Shown here piece after piece: positions 43,701 to 55,308 of a stretch of DNA of 64,000 nt. Position numbers and translations under genes: made by a program. The notes under the pieces are model-generated. The model saw only the letters and a program-made list of their open reading frames with translations. It was not told the origin of the DNA and made no database searches. Source of the DNA: Nemopilema nomurai (lineage: Eukaryota > Cnidaria > Scyphozoa > Rhizostomeae > Rhizostomatidae); assembly GCA_003864495.1 (NCBI GenBank), contig ML133383.1:2501560-2565559 (forward strand), given 5' to 3'. How positions within the stretch are numbered: position 1 is the first letter of the stretch; each line of letters opens with the position of its first letter.

Positions 43701-46700
43701 ATAAACAACGTGCCTCTTTGAGCGACCGCTGAGACCTCTTGTGCACACCCTGCCTGGAGATCGTAGCGGCCTGGGTGGGGAGTCCTTCAGTCTGGGAACG
43801 ATTGCAGTCAGAGAAACCTGTTTTTCACAACCAACATGTTTGTTTTTGCAAATATTTCTCAGCGGCCACGATCATACTGGCTGCCCGATCATACGCTTTC
43901 CCGAAAACCATCTCCACATGTACACCAACATTTTAGTTCATATGTGCATATACACCGAACAATAAAAAAGAATATTTCCAGTTTAGCTTCCTCGCTGATT
44001 TGCAAAAGCCCCTGTCAAATACTCGATGCATGTTTCGGCCTGGGCACTTTTTAGTGAGAATTATATCCTTGAAGCTGTCTTCGTCGGTTTGCAATTTCAA
44101 ATTGAACTTACCCCATCGCTCCTCTGTCTTCAAGTGCTCTCCTATAACAAAAAAATTATTACAAAATTATAAAAAAGCATAACACACAACAGAGCTTCAT
44201 TTTGACAATAAGGCAGGCTACAGCCAGAAAAGAAGGTTGCATACAGTAACTGGGAGGCACATTTGTCATGGACCTTAGGAATTGAACTTCATGAAAACAT
44301 AAAACTGTTTTTGCACACTTTAGGCCTAATGAAACGTTTCTTTTTATGCAGTTATCTAGGCCATTATAAAGTCAAGCTACAACAACTGCTGTGCACCAGG
44401 AATATCTCCCCATGCCAACTTTCCACAAACAAAAGAGCCCATTATTTTTCTGCTGTTTTCTGCAGCGTCTTTTCTTGCACAAAATGTGCAGTCTGACCTC
44501 TCTCTGAAAACCTTTCGTATTGCATGGCGTCAGTGGAAATGACATGCAAACTAGAAGGTTTGGAAAATCACAACATAACATAAACATAACAAAGCAAAAG
44601 TAAAAGATAACATAGCATAATATACGTAATCAAAGAATAAACAAAACATAACCATTACATTTCACATGATAACATGTCATAACGTAACATAACTTGATAC
44701 AGAATCATACAACACAGATGCATTGAGCGTTTGTACTTACAAATACGAATCGACCAATGCAGAGGAATTCCTGCTCTCGTTATCACTGTCCACTTCACTA
44801 CCTCCGTGAGCTCTCCATACGAAAGAGTCGTCGGTATCACTAGAACAACAATCACGGGTTAGAAACTCGAACACAAAGCGAGTCATAGAGCTGAAGGGGA
44901 TCTGGCACAATAGGCCGTCGATCGCTGATCAAAACAAACAGCAAGCCAATTTAATTCATAAAAATCCCAATATTTCCTGGATTAATAAAAATAATTCATT
45001 TAAGCAATAAAAAGAATTTTGGTCCCAAATCCCTAGAAATTGCACTGGTTTGATGGAAATTGCTTTCTATTGGCACAGCCTCGGTGTAAAGAGATTGGGA
45101 AGTCAGTGCTTACAAATTGAAGCATAAAATTGAAGGACAGATACATGATTGAGGTAGAAGGATGTTAATGATCTCCCAGCCAAACAGGCTTAGAAAACGC
45201 GTATAATGCTAGACTTTTGTGACCTTTTTTGCTGCAAGTTTCGGTTGGCGATACAGGACACTTTTCTTTAAATATGTGTTTGCATGATTTGGTAAAAAGC
45301 GGAGGATCATTGCCCCTCTGGCCCGGTTCCCACGTCACTGTCCGGACCAATCGAACGTATTAACCCGGTACTATAGGTGGACAGTCAAATGACTGTAGAT
45401 TGAAACAGAAACAAAACTGGCTATGGTTGACATAGGAATGGTTCAGGTCTAGCTTCGTGCGGACGCAAGACCTTGTCGAACGATGAATAGCATTGGGTGG
45501 AGCTCACTTGCAGGATAGTTCGTGGTGGGAACTGCGATACATCGAACGGAAACACTACAAAAATACACGACAAATAAAAAGGATTAATAATGGATTTATA
45601 AACATGTGGTAGATATCATACAAAAATGAAACAAAAACGTATCCCTATTCAAAACAATGCGAAACAAAGATAAATTAGGACGGATTTATGAATGGTAAGA
45701 GTGCTTTATTGGTGGTAATCTGTCAGTTGTCATATGCGAGTTGTAATATGTGAGGAGTAATATGTGGGGAGTATTATATCCTTGGTAATGAGAGAATGGC
45801 TTCTACGAACAAGGCGCTAAACAAACTGTTTGCTGAGTTCAAAAGCTATCAGGGTAAAGACAAGCAAAAACCTAAAGGCCAGCATCGGTTTAAATCTTGG
45901 GCACACAACTTTTCATCCTTAAATCTTCAATGTTTCCCTTGGACTTTAGCGTCCTTGTTTCATTATAAGGCCGTGTATTTTCTCATCAATAGATTCCAAA
46001 ATCCCGCCTGAACATGCTGTGCAATTTCTAGCCGACAAAACGGCTGCCAAGAAGGATTAAGTGAATAATAGCGTGTGTTTTATTACAATTGCTGGGGAGG
46101 ATAGGAGGTGGGGTACTGCAAAAACATTCACTCGCAGTGCCTGACCATGAAAATACCTTGAATATTGATATTATGCACTTGCATTTAAACTAAATCAGTA
46201 CTGGGCTTGTAAGTGAAAGCATTTATAGCCGTGAGAAAAAACCAAGGAAAAGTTCGTCAACAAAAATTTCCTTGTTGAAAACCTCTGGGATAACGATTTA
46301 AGAATGGCTGTCAACCGCAACTTGGGAGATGATTCTCGGGCGTGGGGAAACCCCAAAGATGCTATCTCCACAAAGACAATACTGTAAAACCGGAATGTAA
46401 ACAACTATGAAAATAATAAATAATTAGGTGACAGATTTATTACTTCGAGGTGCTAATAAGGGTAAAAGCTGCTAAATTCCCTGCCTATTGAGACCCATTC
46501 CCTTCCTCATTTCAATAGGTGCGATGTTTATTAGAGTACAGCACAAAGCGAATTTTGAAAATGACTATAAACAGGAATTAAATCATAATAAGAATGTTTG
46601 GAAGAGGTTAGGTAGGGCTGATTAACATACAACAACCAACGGTGCCTCCTTAAAGGGAGGAACTTTACGGCAATTGGGTGCTATATGGAAAATCATTTCA

Positions 46701-49700
46701 TCCTTTCAGAATGCCTTAATTCATTATACGAGACGTAAGGTATCCAAGTAGGTTTCGTTACCAATAACAAAAATTTAGAGGAAATCGTTTGTGAAACACT
46801 CCTGTGGCTGCTCGAAAACTTTGGTGTTTTATGATTCAAGCCACAAATTATAAAATCCTCGTGATTCAAGCAAGAAGTAAACTCTCACGTGTTTTTTATA
46901 GTCGCGTTACGAAGGGCGTGCACGAGTTGTGAATTAATAACAATGAACAACGACCGTCTAGGCCAACCAAGAAGATGCTTCGCGCAAAACCGCAAACACA
47001 TACACCCCTACCTCGATCAAGCCGGCCTCAAGCATCCTTTCAAACAAACGAACGCATCGGCAAATATAGATAACGATTTGATAAAATCCCAGCACAAGAC
47101 TTCATTAAAAATCAGGAAATTTGCTCCAACAGTATGACCAGGCTGCGAAACATATACAACTCACACAACAAAGGCGTCTGACTCCAACGATAAGAACACG
47201 CATTAATCCCATTTCAATGCATGTACAAAAAGGTCTTTGTCTCAGACATAATACCATCCACAAGAACCATTCTGCGAGCCTTTATTCGACAGTAAACAAG
47301 AGGATCGTTCCCTCCCAATTCACTTCACCGATAATTATTCCACTGTTGATGGGGAAAACAAGGCTTGGAAAGTGACTATAATGAGATAATGTCTACGGTT
47401 GGAGATCAGGGGTGACGCACCTCGGGCGGTAAGGCACATGTTCCTAGGAAAGAAGCCCAGTACAATATCAAACTCGATAACGGGTGAATTCCGATATCGG
47501 ACTGAGGCGATACACCAGGCAAAAACGTTGGCTAGTGTTTGAAGAGCGTCACAAGTGAGTATTAACAGGAAACATTTACGATGCGGGTGATACTCAATAC
47601 AGATGCTTGTGTTTTGGTTCAGTCAAGGGCCAGTGCCTACACCCATATAATGTGGTCAATAATCGTGACCTCGTTTTCTGAAGCCAAATAAGTTCTAGCC
47701 CGGAACATTATGAAATGAGCCTCTACCATCTTTCGTGGATGCGTTGCCATGGCGATGTCTACGTGACCGCGGTTGTTTGGCGATTGCAAAATTGTACTGG
47801 GGTTCTTCCCTTGAACAAATATGGAGGGTATCTGAGACTACTCTAGCAAACGGGTTAGAAAAATTTGTTAGATACGACGAGGCTCCTTGCAGACTTCAGA
47901 AGTCATCGGTTTTACGTAGCTGCGCAGTCTTCCATTACATTTTCTCCTGCAATTAAAACTTTTATGCATTTCCATATCAAAGACAGTCTGTTTTTTCACC
48001 TTTCTCTATTTCTCTGCCTTTACTACTTTCAATGAATTGACAAATCCCTATGAGACTATTTCTAGAAGCTTCGGGCAAAGTAAAATTTCCAGACGGGATG
48101 AAATTTAAAACAGGCCTTCAAAAAGTTCTCTAAGAATTTTTGCAGAGAAATCTTGCAAAATGGTTCTAGGGAAACAGCCACAATCAATGAAAACTCTGCG
48201 ACGCAAATCCATTGCGACCTCAAGTATTCTGCGACGAAACTTCAAGAGAGGATATCTCCAGGAAATTCTACAGGATTATATTTCAGAGGTGAGTTAATTC
48301 CTCCCCTTGCTTTGGGCTAAAAAATCTGGAAATTAGATCCTGTTCTGTAACTATTTTTGTAAATCCTCAGACCTTGCATTATCCTGCAAGATCGAATTTC
48401 ATAAGATCTCACTGAAGCTTCGACCAATTACTAACAAATATACGATGATTTCTACTACAAGGGTGGTTTGCCACAGAAATACAAACGCTTTCCTACTCGA
48501 TGTTCGGTCCAAAGGATTAACGTATGTTTTCAAATCCAGATGCCACGAATTCAACTAACTGTTTGTTTCTTTTCTCACTTCATGATCCTACTAGTAAAGG
48601 TCTATCGCTGATTCCACAGCTCATTTTCCAAGAAAGTTCACAAGCAAGACAAAATCTCGAATAATCACAATAACAAAATACTATATCACGAAGATCAGAG
48701 CATCAATATTTTCGGAAACGACCTTTTTAAACTCTTGCAACGGTAACTCCATTTATGAACATGCTTCCTTGACAAGATGGGGCGTGGAATATGGCAAAGG
48801 ATTACGGATTTCGAAATAAGTACTTTAGCCATGATACCAGGTAGGGATATATATGTACGATATTTTTAAATCCAAAACAGATGTGAACACATTTGGAGAT
48901 TGATTAGGCTGAATGATGAATTTTTACTTCCATCTTTGATACAAATGAATGTCGAAACGCATTAAATCAGTCGAAAACGTCCACTATAACTGTCCATTTG
49001 CAATGCCCTATCCCATAAATACCCACAGCACCATTTAAAACATTGCGGCCTCCACTCCATAAAATTATGCTCAGCGCCATCCCAGTTCCCCAACAGCGAG
49101 GCCAGATGATCTGACCGCCAAGGGGGTTGGTGTGTACTTCAAGTTTATCATGAGCTGAGTTTCATTATATTGCTCATCAAGGCTGATTGTGTATTTTATC
49201 AAAGTGTCTGTTTGGTTTCGTTATCAAGTTACTTCCTTCTATACCTCTACTTTGACAATACAATACCCCCGTTTGGAAAAAGTGGGAAAAAACCTTTGAT
49301 AACGGAGTTCTGGTTGATCAGGTAAGATCAGGATACCTCTGAGGGTGGGACTTTATTATTAAAATAGCATACATCATTAATGCCTTTGACTAAAGGATAA
49401 TTACATATATAGTGACAAAGGATAATGCTAGATGTATTATCCTGTAGGATATTGCAGCCAATATAGTATTGATCACCATTTGACAATGACTTTTTCGTTC
49501 ACCTATTGCGATTTACTTGGCTGAAGGCAGAGACGCATCCACTCCTGTCCTACCAAAAGGCAATTTCAAAAATTATAGCGCGATGAAGCGGCTGGGAAAC
49601 GATGCAAATCACACGAAACTGATGTTACATTCCCCTGATTTAGGCCATCTCTGTCTTCCTTTGACCGCAGCTTATACATGAACCTTAGGCCCTTTTAATA

Positions 49701-52700
49701 CGTTAACGACACAAACAGATGTATCTGCGATGGGAAAAACAGCAACTTTCTCATTCAATATCATGCAAAATACACACTGGATTTGGGTAGGGCTTATGAC
49801 CATCTATCACCACTCTTGGGAACACTTTCTCGACAATTTGCACATGCAGTGGCGATTTTGAACCCTACAAATCAAAGCCGCCCCTATTTTCATGGAACAC
49901 TCAGGAATTTTTTGTTTACTTTAAGAGCATACAGAGGAGCAGAGCCGTGAGAAAATTTCTCCGATTGCCAACACAATTTTCTGTGTCTAGAGAAAACCAT
50001 AGAAATCTTATTTAACTAACAATACATCTGGGTAGCAATTGAAGGTGTGGGCCAAGCCAAAAAGGGTAGGCTGCTTTCTGCCAACCCGCTTTGTTACAAT
50101 CCCCCAATGGAGGCCGTTTCCACGCACAAAAACACATTTCATAATTAAAAGCCAGCGAAAACACCACGAAGGTCAATTGGGAAGAATCCTCCCGTGAGTC
50201 CAAGACAAAGGTTACTTGAAATAGGAAACCAATGGCGATAAAATAGTTAGTGTCAAATCGAAAAATCAATCCTTTTAAGTGAATGGGCGTCAATAAAACA
50301 ATGAGGTCGATATTTAAAAACCAACTCACCTCACACTAGAAACACTTGCAGCATCTGAGCTCTTCTTTACCTGGAAAATGAAAAACCAGTAAGTGGCAGC
50401 TACTTGGAAAGGGTTGAGGGAACGTTGAAAGGAAGTGAAATGTGCAAGGAAAAACGTAAGAGTAATGCAAAGCAAGACCAGGCCTCAAGCTAAGAGCCAC
50501 TTTGCAGAGTTTTTAGAACATATTGGGTAGACCCACATTTTCAGGTGCAATATGAAGCAAATTGATACAATTATGACAAGAAACACCATTGGGAAGATTA
50601 CAAATATAGACCAATGCGTTATCACCAGATAAAATCAAATTATTCTCAGATAAGAGCAATTTTTATCTTTACATATGGCAAAAATGGATCATAGAATTGG
50701 AATCTTCATGTTCAAATTAATCTGTTCCGAAAATTTCTGAGTGTTTGAGGCTGCGAATTAACCCATTCTATAAGTTTAGCTTTTCCTATAGACTCCAATG
50801 GAATTTTCTGGTGCAGTGAAAAAATTTATTCAAAACAAAGTAACTCTCGACTGAAGGGTCCAAACAACATGAACTTGTCCGTATAAACAAAGTTCAAGAA
50901 TTCAATTCTGATATTCATTTTTGAGAAAGAACCGTGGATACCAAGATACAAAACCAATGACGTCAACCCAAATCAGAGAATAACAGTGTCAAAGAATATT
51001 TCCAGCTTGACAATACAAAAAGGGGGAGGAGATATATAGAAAATGGTTTTGGCAGGAATGTAAATTAAAAATGATAATATGAAGTGAATTGAAGATGATT
51101 TCCTTGACTGTAGTGTGCTACGAACATTGACTAGGTGATGACACAAGCCAATAATGAACAAGGCCACCATGAGATATGAAAGGGCAGTGCCAGCAGAACA
51201 AATTTTTCTATGTTGTAAAATAAGAGACTGCAAAACTTATAGAAGCAGGAAATAGTTTGGGCATTCAAAGTTTAGAAACTAATACTTGAGGGTTTGCATA
51301 GAAATCAAGATGACACAGAAATGTAAAAAACTTATCAAGCTTGTGCAAACTACCCTCCTTTAAAGTCTTTAAATGCTATTGCTCTGCAAACCCATTCAAA
51401 CCTTAACTAACTCATACCTAAATTAAGATTAAAAGACTTTTGTTTGTCACACTTTGAGCAGCTGAGTGCAGACCAATGAATGCATTAAAGCATGACATAT
51501 GTACTTAAAGCGGAAACATGACCACAAGAGTTTGTCGCCATATTTTTATCAAAGAAACTGCTGTAATGTGGATAGATTAAACTTTAGACTAATTTTACCA
51601 AAATCCCCAACTTATTAGGATAATATTTTTCAGACAATTAAAACTTGTAACAATGATTTCATTTAACTACAAAGTTGCAAATTTACAGAAGTATGATTAC
51701 AGATCTACATTTTTACCAAGAAATAACCGGAACCTCTAGCCCACCCTTACAATGAACCATTTCAAATTACAAATGAACTTTTACCATAATTTTATAATAA
51801 ATTGGAACTCTTGCATGTTTCTACTGTCATTTTTAGAATCATCTGCCACAATGATGCTTTCAACTATACATTGTATACATGAGAATAGTATAAATTTACA
51901 GCTTCATGATTTTTGGTGGAAAGCAAAAAGAAATGCAGCATTTTGTTATCCCTGTGGACAATAGTACTAAAATATGTGCATAAATCATATCTAGCCTCTA
52001 TTCCAGTTAGCACGTGTTGTAAGTCAGTTTTTTTGTATGTACGATTATGATGAAGATAAATATATTTTGAAGTCATTTTACGTCTCAATATTTGGTTTAT
52101 TACAATTTCATAAACACTTTGCACATTTTTTAGCCAAACAGGAATCAATTTAAACACACACAAAACATCAAACACGTATAATCATGAATTGTAGAGATTA
52201 TAATAGTCTGCTCTTTAACAAGTATCTGGAAAATTAGAATGAGTAAATCAAGGCTTGCTTTTTAAGAATGTAAAAACTGAAACACCAAAACTTAAAATGT
52301 AAGACTTGAAAATCAATCAGCTCTTGCAGGTACCATGAAATACAAATAGTGAATTTGGGGTTTGTCATCAAAAGTGGGCAATAAAAAGATCATTTGCATA
52401 GCTGCTTTTGCTTCTAGGTTGTGACTTAAAGATTGTTAAACATCCTTTTGTGCTTCTGACTCAATGTAAACATAAAATGTTTGTAAGCTGAAAGTGTTTG
52501 CCTTTGCAAAACAATTGAAATAACAGAACAAAAGGGTTTGAAAGTGGTGTTAATTTTCATTTTATGTGCCTTAAATGCGCTGATGAAGATAAGGTAGGCT
52601 GGGCAAAGTATTGCTGCAGAATTTATTAGAGTTAATTACAACAGAAAGCCAAATGCTGTAAGGGTCATTGAGCAAATACTTTTTAAGTTACTTGACATTT

Positions 52701-55278
52701 ATGATTATCCACCAGACTTTTTGATCAGAATCATAAGCAAAAAGTATATCTGCAAATAAAAATAGTTTATATCTGCAAAAAGTTAAGTCAAAGTGACCTT
52801 ACTGCTAGAGAAAGAGCAGGTTGGCAGGCATGTTAATTGTTGTAGTAACATCTTTTTGGTGGTTTTACTGATTTTTTCTAATAAAGGTATACCTTACAAA
52901 AATAATCCCTTACCTAATATTAGAAAAGAACTAAATAGCATATTGTCAACAGGGGTCTCCAGCCCCCCTTCTTAGATTATCTACTGATCTTCCTCTTTTA
53001 TCTTCAGAGATTCCTACACGGAACAACTTTGCATGCATTTAGCTATTTTACATTTAAATATTCATGAATTAGTTAATTTCATGCGTATAGAGTATAGAGT
53101 TGAATTGTACTGAAGTGTTGAACAGAGTGAAACTTCAAAAAGAGCGAACTTTTTTCTTAAAAAACGAATTGCTAACTCCAGATATTGAGAAAATTTGCCG
53201 ATTCTGCCAAAAAACACAAAGCTTTGTAAAATTAACCATCGGTGAGTTTATTTCGAATCCCCGTCTGTTAAAGGAAATCTTAACAAGACATATCGCCTTT
53301 AACAATATGGATACGGAGATTTCCAAAAATGGTGGTTAGTGGTTACCACAACAAGCGTGGTAATCTCGACCCGGCGCACAAAGCATTCAGCCAAAACAAA
53401 ATTCAACACTATAGAGACATGGAAAATGTTTGAAAATTACTAAACCATCTAATTACCCTTTCTAAGCACTGGAGCAATATAGGCAGATTCCGAGGTAATG
53501 GCTTATGCCAAACTTCGGTCATCTGAATTCAAAATCACCGAGATACTATAACAAGCCTCGCAAAAACTTTAATAATTAGGGATCAGAATGTCTTCAAATT
53601 TGTAGACGTAAGCGTTTAGGATGGCAGAGACGTTGGTAGCACTGTTAGCAAAGAAAATGAGAAAATGTCTAGACAAAAACAGACAACGAAAGTAAAAACA
53701 GAGCAGCCTAAGGCTGTCAACACGGTCTAATGTTTCTGATGCGAAGTCCAAAACAGACCAATTTCCAAGTGAAGTTTCATCAAGAACTTCAAGCAGATGT
53801 CGGAAAATCTAAAAGTAATATAGTGTGGTTTTAAATTAGAAATAAAACCAGAGTATGCCAGGCTCGAGCGAATACCTAACAAGCCTTATTCAAAATGGCG
53901 GCTCAACGGGACACAGAAAACGCATCAGAACCCACCCATCCGCCAGGTTTGACCGACAAGAGTGCATCACAAACAAATCGTGAAGTCTAATGCTCTCCAT
54001 GCAACACAATACCACCTAGAAAGAGCTTCTCACCTTTAAAATTAGTCAAAATTTGATACTCCTACCGACCTCCTACGGTTGTACACGCCTTTAAATCAAG
54101 TACAAATGAACTGAATCAAACCTTTTCTAACTGTCGCGCGACGTTCTGTCGCTCCAGCGCCATTTCACGGGAAATTTTGTCAAACTGTGCCTCCTGCAAT
54201 GTGATTTGAATAGAGAGATAAGCATTCCAACATCGACAACAAATCTTGCTTGGCTCCAAATAATTTTGGTGACCGTTTGTGAAAATATGGTTTGTAAAAT
54301 TTGAAATGCCTTGTCAATATCGGATTCTCTTTGTCATGCATCAGCAGGAGATGGGATGGTAAGAAATTCGTTTTCGACAAAACTGTCGGAAAATGAAACA
54401 GTGAAATGAAAATGTCTGTTTCTCGCTATTATGCAATATCTCTCTTTCGTTTGACCATCATCTTTAGCTGACAAATTTACAACAGGAACATTCTTTTGTC
54501 GATAAGTGCTTGTCAAGTTTCAATGGCTTTTTAGATGCGCTCTATTTTGATAAACGAATTGGCAGCCAATTCATACTGTCAAACACTCAATGATACACTA
54601 ATGATCGTCTAAAATCGGAACAATAAGATTGGTCAACTGAATTCTTCAGCTGACAAAATTATCTTATGAGCGGTCAAGATGGTTTTGACCTTAAGTAATG
54701 TTTTCCCTAAAAAAATCCTAAATCACTATTCAATTACTCATCTAATTCTGACATTGCAAGCTCAACAACTTTAAGCTGTATTCTGAATATACACAAATAA
54801 GATAAAATAAGTAAAATTAGGGTCAACTTATTTTATGTTTGTACAAGTACACCTAACAGAAATTTTCCTTTAGATGAAATTGGCCATTAGAAGTCAGAAA
54901 AGTGTGATTTACATGGGTGGACCCATCCTTTCAACACATCTTAAGTTCTGTATCAAGGCCAAGATTTGTATTTTATCCTGAGAATTGCCGTTCGGATGCA
55001 CGCATGCTTTTATTTCCGGTACAAGTGAGTGGGTGTGCTTTTCCGGTTTCTGCATGCGTAACACACCCACATCTTCCTGAAGCCTATGACACGCAATAGG
55101 AGGAACCAAGATTGCGTATTGTATTGCTCCAAACATAAATGCTTACAACAACAGGAACAATACATTCATTGGTGATGTATTGAATATTGAGAAAGATCTA
55201 TTGAGATGCAAAATGTGGGAAAATGACCTGTTCTCTCACTGATCGTAAAAGAGTTGCAGCAGAGCCTTCCTCGGACAT
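23638..55278 (-). CDS. CTNND: Delta/p120-catenin (armadillo junction protein), 18 coding exons
   Basis: Binds the juxtamembrane tail of classical cadherins, stabilises them and links junctions to Rho GTPases (known for the family). Exons in order: 55228-55278, 54122-54193, 50330-50370, 44741-44839, 37714-37739, 36918-37073, 35849-36277, 34692-34958, 30586-30972, 30043-30187, 29385-29505, 28508-28624, 27685-27969, 26668-27120, 25757-25907, 25213-25354, 24728-24845, 23638-24180. The sum is 3603 nt (1200 aa) with all phases consistent. Residues 1-45 form the coiled coil ([16 protein letters not shown]). Residues about 55-505 are a Ser/Thr-rich linker. Residues about 512-1040 are armadillo repeats ([55 protein letters not shown]), with a basic loop near 800 ([16 protein letters not shown]). 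The tail ends in DSWV, as in vertebrate delta-catenin, ARVCF and p0071. An in-frame ATG at 55308 would add 10 residues; an in-frame stop lies just upstream of it. Confidence 0.95.
24209..24262. repeat. Short tandem repeat in catenin intron 17
   Basis: CAATATCTACTAC occurs three times within about 50 nt beside the acceptor of the last catenin exon. It is a local duplication with no evident function. Confidence 0.6.
28692..28758. repeat. (GA)n microsatellite, catenin intron 11
   Basis: About 33 uninterrupted AG/GA dinucleotides. On the minus strand this is a CT tract about 70 nt upstream of the exon 12 acceptor (exon 28508-28624), so it may act as an extended polypyrimidine tract. Confidence 0.95.
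30837..30908 (-). repeat. 18-bp coding repeat in catenin exon 9
   Basis: Four copies of an 18-bp unit start at 30837, 30855, 30873 and 30891, each encoding a GEGSVR-like hexapeptide in the linker before the armadillo domain. The first three plus-strand units are almost identical, so copy number is likely polymorphic. The frame is kept because the unit is a multiple of three. Confidence 0.9.
31508..32846 (-). CDS. CTNND: Probable alternative first exon of the delta-catenin gene
   Basis: An open frame of 446 codons plus one base lies in catenin intron 8. It starts at ATG 32846 ([20 protein letters not shown]) and ends at a donor (TCA G, then GTATCT). The leftover base fits exon 9 at 30972, giving 3801 nt and a 1266-aa protein that replaces the coiled coil and first eight exons. 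An in-frame TGA at 32904-32906 bounds the frame upstream, which favours a separate promoter over an internal cassette. The product is highly charged. It has a basic cluster ([14 protein letters not shown]), four degenerate copies of a LYxSLRRK-type motif, and a nonapeptide array [10 protein letters not shown] recognise no domain. Instead of an alternative exon it could be a nested gene, or an internal exon using a weak acceptor near 32860. Confidence 0.65.
31778..31934 (-). repeat. 27-bp coding minisatellite in the alternative catenin exon
   Basis: The unit starting GCTCCTCCCTACTGGC on the plus strand recurs at 31778, 31805, 31832, 31859, 31886 and 31913. In the minus frame it encodes REERLAAAS repeats. 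The inner units differ by only one or two bases, indicating recent expansion. The 27-bp period preserves the frame. Confidence 0.92.
32907..34691. other. Catenin intron 8, upstream of the alternative exon
   Basis: No exon is recognised. If the alternative first exon is real, its promoter should lie at about 32850-33060, which is locally richer in CpG than the surrounding introns. No TATA element is obvious. Confidence 0.35.
35742..35820. repeat. (ACAAAG/ACAAAA)n tract in catenin intron 7
   Basis: A purine-rich tract made of interrupted ACAAA/G units, ending about 30 nt from the exon 7 donor. On the transcript strand it is a T/C-rich run just downstream of that donor, a position where U-rich intronic elements can aid splice-site use. 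Confidence 0.85.
37193..37340. repeat. Degenerate tandem repeat in catenin intron 5
   Basis: Four imperfect copies of a unit of about 36 nt, built on GTTAAGGTGGTAGGTAAA with TCTCAAAGGTTG. They are non-coding and lie between catenin exons 5 and 6. Confidence 0.7.
41012..41059. repeat. 12-bp tandem repeat
   Basis: GGGAGATCACAT is repeated about three and a half times in intron 4. It lies within an unrecognised plus-strand open frame, where it encodes GDHM repeats. Confidence 0.9.
41325..41637. repeat. Minisatellite, 68-76-bp units, in catenin intron 4
   Basis: About four units built from short blocks such as GACTGTCCGACCGA and TTCTACTGATAGTCCGACCG. The marker CTACTGATAG recurs at 41401, 41469 and 41545. 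The nested blocks suggest an older short repeat that was later amplified as a higher-order unit. A long minus-strand frame across it is a by-product. Confidence 0.9.
44840..50329. other. Catenin intron 3 (5.5 kb)
   Basis: AT-rich and without recognisable genes. A 47-nt exon-like segment (45508-45554) has an acceptor and a donor but breaks the reading frame. Confidence 0.5.
50371..54121. other. Catenin intron 2 (3.75 kb)
   Basis: AT-rich. Apart from one unexplained minus-strand frame near 53569-53808, discussed among the findings, I see no coding or repeat structure. Confidence 0.45.
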
Positions 55279-55308
55279 GTCCTCTCTCAATGGCCTTGCC
55301 TCAAACAT

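Larger units (their letters stand above)
37740..44740. other. Catenin intron 4 (7 kb)
   Basis: A large intron with several plus-strand frames of up to about 150 codons, none with recognisable content, and the minisatellites listed separately. The frame at 41641-41964 (+), with [20 protein letters not shown], looks protein-like in composition, but I cannot support it as a gene. Confidence 0.5.

Noticed and set aside
45508..45554. A 47-nt exon-like segment with acceptor and donor in catenin intron 3
   Set aside because: Including it shifts the frame of every later exon, whereas joining exon 3 directly to exon 4 keeps the catenin frame through all 18 exons.
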